Shown here piece after piece: positions 14,198 through 18,172 of a stretch of DNA of 18,172 nucleotides (positions within the stretch are counted from its first letter, which is position 1; the number at the start of each line of letters is the position of its first letter). A program made the position numbers and the translations under genes. This DNA is from CAZEAN01 sp964510225. GTDB lineage: Bacteria > Planctomycetota > Planctomycetia > Isosphaerales > Isosphaeraceae. The stretch covers positions 1-18,172 of the forward strand of contig CAZEAN010000113.1 in the NCBI GenBank assembly GCA_964510225.1, given 5' to 3'. The notes under the pieces are model-generated. The model did not search any database and had not been told where the DNA came from. It was given only the letters and a program-made list of their open reading frames with translations.

Positions 14198-16411
14198 ATG
14201 CGGCATTCTTCGATCACATTTTGGTGCTCGCCCGTCATCATCTTCCTGACAATTCCGATCCTCTCGAGTCGGACAGCAGTCGGCGAATCAGAGGCGGAAC
14301 GTCTTGAGTTTTTCGAATCCAAGATTCGACCAGTTTTGGTGGAATACTGTTACGAATGCCACTCTACCGAAACAGGAGTATTCAAGGCCGACCTTGGTGT
14401 TGATACTCGGGATGGATTGCTTCAAGGCGGATCGGCGGGCCCGGTGATCGAGCCGGGAGATCCAGAGGCCAGTCCCCTCATCTGGGCCATTCGTTATGAC
14501 GATCCGCTCCTTCGGATGCCTCCTTCTGGCAAGCTCCCCGATGAAGTGATCGCGGCTTTTGAACACTGGATCGCACAAGGGGCTATTGATCCGAGAATTG
14601 CAAAGCCAAGAGTTGAAGAATCAGCCTCGGTCACGACGGTCGGGGAAGTTAAGCTAGCGATTGACTGGAAGGCTGCACTCAACAACTGGGCCTTTCAGAA
14701 ACCTGAATCGCACCAACCTTCTCTCTCGAAATCGTCGGCCCAACCAGGTCACCAATCACGGATCGACACATTTGTCCTCGAAAGGCTCGACAGCGAAGGA
14801 CTGCAACCAAACCCAGAAGCAGATCGACGCACTCTCATCCGTCGGTTGAGCTTTGATCTCATTGGCCTGCCTCCGAGTCCAGAAGAAGTCGAGGCGTTGG
14901 TTCATGATCCAGACCCGGCTGCACTCGAAGCTTACATTGATGGCCTCCTTGCGTCTCCCCGATTTGGGGAACGGTGGGCCCGCCCTTGGCTTGACCTCGG
15001 ACGCTATGCCGAAGATCAAGCACATATCGTCGGCAACAACCAAAGCCTCTTTTATCCCAACGCCTATCTCTATCGCGACTGGGTAATCAACGCATTCAAT
15101 AACGACCTTCCGATCGATCAGTTCATCCGTCTCCAACTTGCTGCCGATCTCATTTCTCCCGACGACGAGAGCGATGATCCTGCTCTTGGGTTCATCGGCC
15201 TAGGCCCCAAGTATTACCGTCGCGGCTCACCCGAGGTCATGGCCGAGGAATGGGAAGATCGAGTCGATGTCGTCTCACGGGGCCTTCTTGGTCTGACAGT
15301 CGCCTGCGCGCGGTGCCACGATCACAAGTTCGATCCGATCCCAACGGAGGACTACTACGCGATCGCCGGTGTCTTTGCAAGCACGAGCATGTTTAACCGA
15401 CCTCTTCACGATGAGGTAGAGACGAACAAGAACGGCGAGGCGAAGAGCCCGGAGGATGCCCTTCATATCATCAGGGAAGGGAAGCCGAGAGATCTGCCGG
15501 TCTACATCCGAGGGAACGTCGACCAGCATGGCGAAACGGCAAGACGCCATTTCCTTCAGGTTTTGAGCCAGGGAGCGCCCGAGACCCTCCTCGGCGATGA
15601 ATCCACCAGTGGCCGGCTCGAACTCGCCGAAGCAATCGTTGATCCAGAGAATCCCCTCACCGCCCGGGTGTTTGTCAACCGGATATGGGGATCGCTCTTC
15701 GGCAACCCCATTGTCGGAACCCCGAGTAACTTCGGAAGTCTCGGCGAGTCGCCGACCCATCCTGAACTCCTCGACGACCTCTCCGCTCGATTCATCGCTG
15801 AGGGGAAATGGTCGTTGAAATGGCTTATTCGTGAGATTGTCCACTCGAACACTTACCGCCAGTCAAGCGAGATCACCGATGCGCATCGAGCCATCGACCC
15901 CGAGAACCGATTACTAGCGCGAATGACTCGGAAGCGGCTCTCGGTCGAAGCTTGGCGTGACACCATCTTGGCCGTCTCTGGGCGGTTGGAGCACTCTCTC
16001 GGCGGACCCTCGATCGATCCTAGCGATCCCGAGGCAACTCGGAGAACGATCTACAGCCGGATCAGCCGGCTCGATCTCAACCCGATGCTCGCTCGGTTCG
16101 ATTTCCCCGATCCCAATGCTCACAGCGCGACGAGAGCCGAAACAACGACACCGTTACAGAAGCTCTTCGTCCTGAACAGCCCATTCATCACCAAACACAC
16201 TGAAGCCTTGGCGAATCGCATCTCCCAAGAGTCGGCTGATGATCTCGACGCCCGCGTGGACCTCGCTTATCAACTTCTCTTTGCACGATCACCAACTGAC
16301 TCAGAGCGAGCACTCGGTCGCCAGTTCCTCCAAGCGGATGAAGAGAACGAGCGCTGGTTCTCATACATTCAAGCGCTTTTAGCATCGAACGAACTCTTGA
16401 TCCTGGATTAA
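14198..16411 (+). CDS. Secreted DUF1549/DUF1553 protein with planctomycete cytochrome c domain
   Basis: 737 residues. Residues 1-29 are a Sec signal. The PSCyt1 domain (about 34-132) has the haem motif C51-Y-E-C54-H55 and the companion LLRMPPSGKLPDEVI (104-118), whose Met could be the distal ligand. DUF1549 (about 186-395) includes RLSFDLIGLPPS (216-227), RFGERWARPWLDLGRYA (255-271) and a second CxxCH, C370-A-R-C373-H374, followed by DHKFDPI. DUF1553 (about 470-720) contains LTARVFVNRIWGSLFG (487-502), SNFGSLGESPTHPELLD (510-526) and LNSPFI (659-664). These modules co-occur almost only in Planctomycetes and relatives, usually followed by a DUF1501 gene, as here 71 nt downstream. The protein is probably periplasmic and haem-bearing; its biochemical role is unknown. 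Confidence 0.93.
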   Translation: MRHSSITFWCSPVIIFLTIPILSSRTAVGESEAERLEFFESKIRPVLVEYCYECHSTETGVFKADLGVDTRDGLLQGGSAGPVIEPGDPEASPLIWAIRYDDPLLRMPPSGKLPDEVIAAFEHWIAQGAIDPRIAKPRVEESASVTTVGEVKLAIDWKAALNNWAFQKPESHQPSLSKSSAQPGHQSRIDTFVLERLDSEGLQPNPEADRRTLIRRLSFDLIGLPPSPEEVEALVHDPDPAALEAYIDGLLASPRFGERWARPWLDLGRYAEDQAHIVGNNQSLFYPNAYLYRDWVINAFNNDLPIDQFIRLQLAADLISPDDESDDPALGFIGLGPKYYRRGSPEVMAEEWEDRVDVVSRGLLGLTVACARCHDHKFDPIPTEDYYAIAGVFASTSMFNRPLHDEVETNKNGEAKSPEDALHIIREGKPRDLPVYIRGNVDQHGETARRHFLQVLSQGAPETLLGDESTSGRLELAEAIVDPENPLTARVFVNRIWGSLFGNPIVGTPSNFGSLGESPTHPELLDDLSARFIAEGKWSLKWLIREIVHSNTYRQSSEITDAHRAIDPENRLLARMTRKRLSVEAWRDTILAVSGRLEHSLGGPSIDPSDPEATRRTIYSRISRLDLNPMLARFDFPDPNAHSATRAETTTPLQKLFVLNSPFITKHTEALANRISQESADDLDARVDLAYQLLFARSPTDSERALGRQFLQADEENERWFSYIQALLASNELLILD

Positions 16412-16482
16412 TCTGAGAGATCATCGCTCCGCAGAGCCATCATCGACACATCCCATCTCTTCAACAAACACAGAGAATCCCG

Positions 16483-17925
16483 ATGCAAAATCGACCTAAC
16501 CCTCAAGCAGCTCAACTCCTCTCAAGACGCCAGCTCCTCGGCCGTGCGGGAGCAGGCTTTGGCTTGCTCGGACTTGCGGGCGCCTTCGAATCGTCTGGAT
16601 GGTTGCATTCCTCAGCGGATGCCGCGAACTCTGCCGTCACCGGACTCGATGGACTTCATCATCGGGCAAAAGCAAAACGCGTCATTTTTCTGTTCATGAA
16701 TGGAGCTCCTTCGCACGTTGATACGTTCGATCCCAAGCCGTCGTTGTCGAAATATGCCGGTGAGAAACCATCCGAGCACGAGTTTGGGGTCAAAACGAAG
16801 GGCGGCGCCTTCATGTCCTCGCCGTTCCGATTCCGTCCCCATGGAGAAAGCGGCGTGGTCATGAGCGAGTTATTCCCAAACCTCGCCGATCATGCCGACG
16901 ACCTCTGTATTCTCCGAGGGATGCACACCGACGAACCGAATCATGAGCCAGGCCTCTTGATCATGAATTCGGGGAATCCGCAGCCAATTCGTCCCAGCCT
17001 CGGTTCCTGGGCGTCGTACGGCCTCGGTTCTGAGAACCAGAATATGCCTCCGTTTGTGGTCCTCTGCCCCGGAATGCCCGTCGTCGGGCCTCAACTCTGG
17101 TCGAGCGCCTTCTTGCCGGGTGAACACCAAGGGATGGCAGTTGACACCAGCAATCTCGATGTGAACGCGATGATTGCGCATCTCGAACATCCCGAGCTTT
17201 CACGAGTTGAACAACGTCGACAACTTGATCTGATCCAGTCGTTGAATGACCTCCATCGAGAAGCAAGACCCCACGAAGACGCGCTCGACGCCCAGATTGC
17301 CTCACTCGAACTGGCATTCCAGATGCAGACGGAGGCGGGTGAGGCATTCGACCTTTCGAATGAACCAGAGCGACTCCGAGAAACCTATGGGCGGACCAAG
17401 TTTGGCCAGAGCTGTCTCCTTGCTCGACGGCTGGTGGAACGGGGTGTCCGATTCGTTCAGGTTTACTACGTTGATGGGAAGAACAAGCAGCCCTGGGACA
17501 CCCATTCCGCCAATGACAAGGGCCATCAACGCCTCTGCGCGGATAGCGATCGCGCAACCGCCGCGCTCCTTGGGGATCTCAAAGCCAGAGGGCTCTTGGA
17601 AGATACGCTCGTTATCTGGGGCGGTGAGTTCGGTCGAACTCCCTACTCTCAACCAGCGAAGAAGGGAGATCCGGGCCGCGACCACCACAGCACCGGGTTC
17701 TCGATGTTCCTGGCAGGCGGTGGGGTCAAAGCGGGCCACACCCATGGTGCCACCGACGAATTCGGCATGAACGCCGTTGAAGGGCGTGTTCATGTCCATG
17801 ATTTACATGCGACCATCCTCCACCTTCTCGGTGTTGATCATGAACGTCTCACCTACCGCTACTCGGGCCGCGACTTCCGCCTCACGGACGTCCATGGTCG
17901 GATCGTCGATGAAATTCTTGCATAA
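16483..17925 (+). CDS. Tat-exported DUF1501 protein
   Basis: 480 residues. A twin-arginine signal (LSRRQLLGRAG, 13-23, cleavage likely after SSADA near 47) is followed by the DUF1501 domain, which has an alkaline-phosphatase/sulfatase-like fold. Conserved blocks are RVIFLFMNGAPSHVDTFDPK (66-85), LRGMHTDEPNHEPG (144-157), FVQVYYVDGKNKQPWDTHS (324-342), VIWGGEFGRTP (377-387), GRDHHSTGFSMFLAGGG (398-414) and HDLHATILHLLG (439-450). The Asp/His positions resemble a metal site of that superfamily, but no reaction has been established for the family. It follows the DUF1549/DUF1553 gene with a 71-nt gap and a weak AGAGAA ribosome site, and is presumably co-transcribed. Such pairs are repeated many times in planctomycete genomes. 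Confidence 0.93.
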   Translation: MQNRPNPQAAQLLSRRQLLGRAGAGFGLLGLAGAFESSGWLHSSADAANSAVTGLDGLHHRAKAKRVIFLFMNGAPSHVDTFDPKPSLSKYAGEKPSEHEFGVKTKGGAFMSSPFRFRPHGESGVVMSELFPNLADHADDLCILRGMHTDEPNHEPGLLIMNSGNPQPIRPSLGSWASYGLGSENQNMPPFVVLCPGMPVVGPQLWSSAFLPGEHQGMAVDTSNLDVNAMIAHLEHPELSRVEQRRQLDLIQSLNDLHREARPHEDALDAQIASLELAFQMQTEAGEAFDLSNEPERLRETYGRTKFGQSCLLARRLVERGVRFVQVYYVDGKNKQPWDTHSANDKGHQRLCADSDRATAALLGDLKARGLLEDTLVIWGGEFGRTPYSQPAKKGDPGRDHHSTGFSMFLAGGGVKAGHTHGATDEFGMNAVEGRVHVHDLHATILHLLGVDHERLTYRYSGRDFRLTDVHGRIVDEILA

Positions 17926-17943
17926 GCAATACAGCATACACAG

Positions 17944-17967
17944 TAGTTTCTGATCACTCGGAAACTA
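17944..17967. terminator. Hairpin downstream of the DUF1501 gene
   Basis: TAGTTTC (17944-17950) pairs perfectly with GAAACTA (17961-17967) around a 10-nt loop, 18 nt after the stop codon. It lacks a T-tract, so termination is plausible by position only. The remaining sequence to the window end is more AT-rich and shows no convincing gene. Confidence 0.35.
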
Positions 17968-18172
17968 ATATCCGCTTGATCACAACAGCCAAGATAGCGA
18001 AGTCGCCGATGACAATTAGGTACCATTCGGCGACTAGGTATGCTATACCAGGATGGTGCAGTTGAACCGTAAGCCAATGCGTCGAAGTGGTTTGCGACAA
18101 TCTTTTAACGCAACCGAATGACACAATCTTTTTGTTGACAATGAGTTGCAGCAATTAGAGCGGCCCTACTGC

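Noticed and set aside
17302..17799. 165-codon minus frame inside the DUF1501 gene
   Set aside because: It is antisense to conserved DUF1501 blocks and has no recognisable domain.
18135..18163. TTGACA (18135-18140) as a promoter -35 near the window end
   Set aside because: No -10-like hexamer is found at 16-18 nt spacing, and no downstream gene is visible before the window ends.

Overview
The window reads as a stretch of a Planctomycetes chromosome. The indicators are a secreted cytochrome protein with DUF1549/DUF1553 domains followed by a Tat-exported DUF1501 protein, a Tat-exported Gfo/Idh/MocA oxidoreductase with the QKP motif, and large secreted CehA/McbA-type proteins. These families are much expanded in planctomycetes. 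The assignment rests on family content, not on a marker gene. Base composition is moderately GC-rich, and GATC is strikingly over-represented. I see no rRNA, tRNA, CRISPR array, insertion sequence or phage gene. I count fourteen protein genes, all apparently intact, and eight of them look exported.

Layout. (1) 40-4968, minus strand: a two-gene operon of secreted CehA/McbA-like proteins, an 847-residue protein followed after 9 nt by a 791-residue protein with a pair of EF-hands. (2) A 366-nt divergent spacer, then a probable outer-membrane beta-barrel on plus (5335-6432). (3) 6639-8088, minus: a Rieske ferredoxin-like protein and a zinc-less quinone-oxidoreductase-type MDR enzyme, convergent with the barrel gene across a strong inverted repeat. 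(4) 8245-9619, plus: an unknown four-helix membrane protein tightly coupled to a LOG-family phosphoribohydrolase. (5) 9683-11071, minus: the Tat-exported Gfo/Idh/MocA protein. (6) 11242-12978, plus: an ArsR-type repressor overlapping an SdpI-type membrane protein by 4 nt, then a SAM-methyltransferase-like protein with a Sec signal. (7) 13028-13876, minus: a secreted protein of unknown function. (8) 14198-17925, plus: the DUF1549/DUF1553 cytochrome protein and the DUF1501 protein. The last 247 nt hold no convincing gene.

How the parts may work together. The ArsR and SdpI genes match the arrangement of the Bacillus sdpR-sdpI signal-transducing immunity pair, but no sdpA/B/C toxin genes are present. 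A palindrome sits inside the likely promoter spacer of this operon and is a good autoregulatory operator candidate. The same core, TCGAT-N4-ATCGA, occurs only once more in the window by my manual scan, in the spacer between the CehA/McbA operon and the barrel gene. The cytochrome and DUF1501 genes are a standard planctomycete pair of unresolved, probably degradative or periplasmic redox, function. Most other neighbours are not obviously one pathway.
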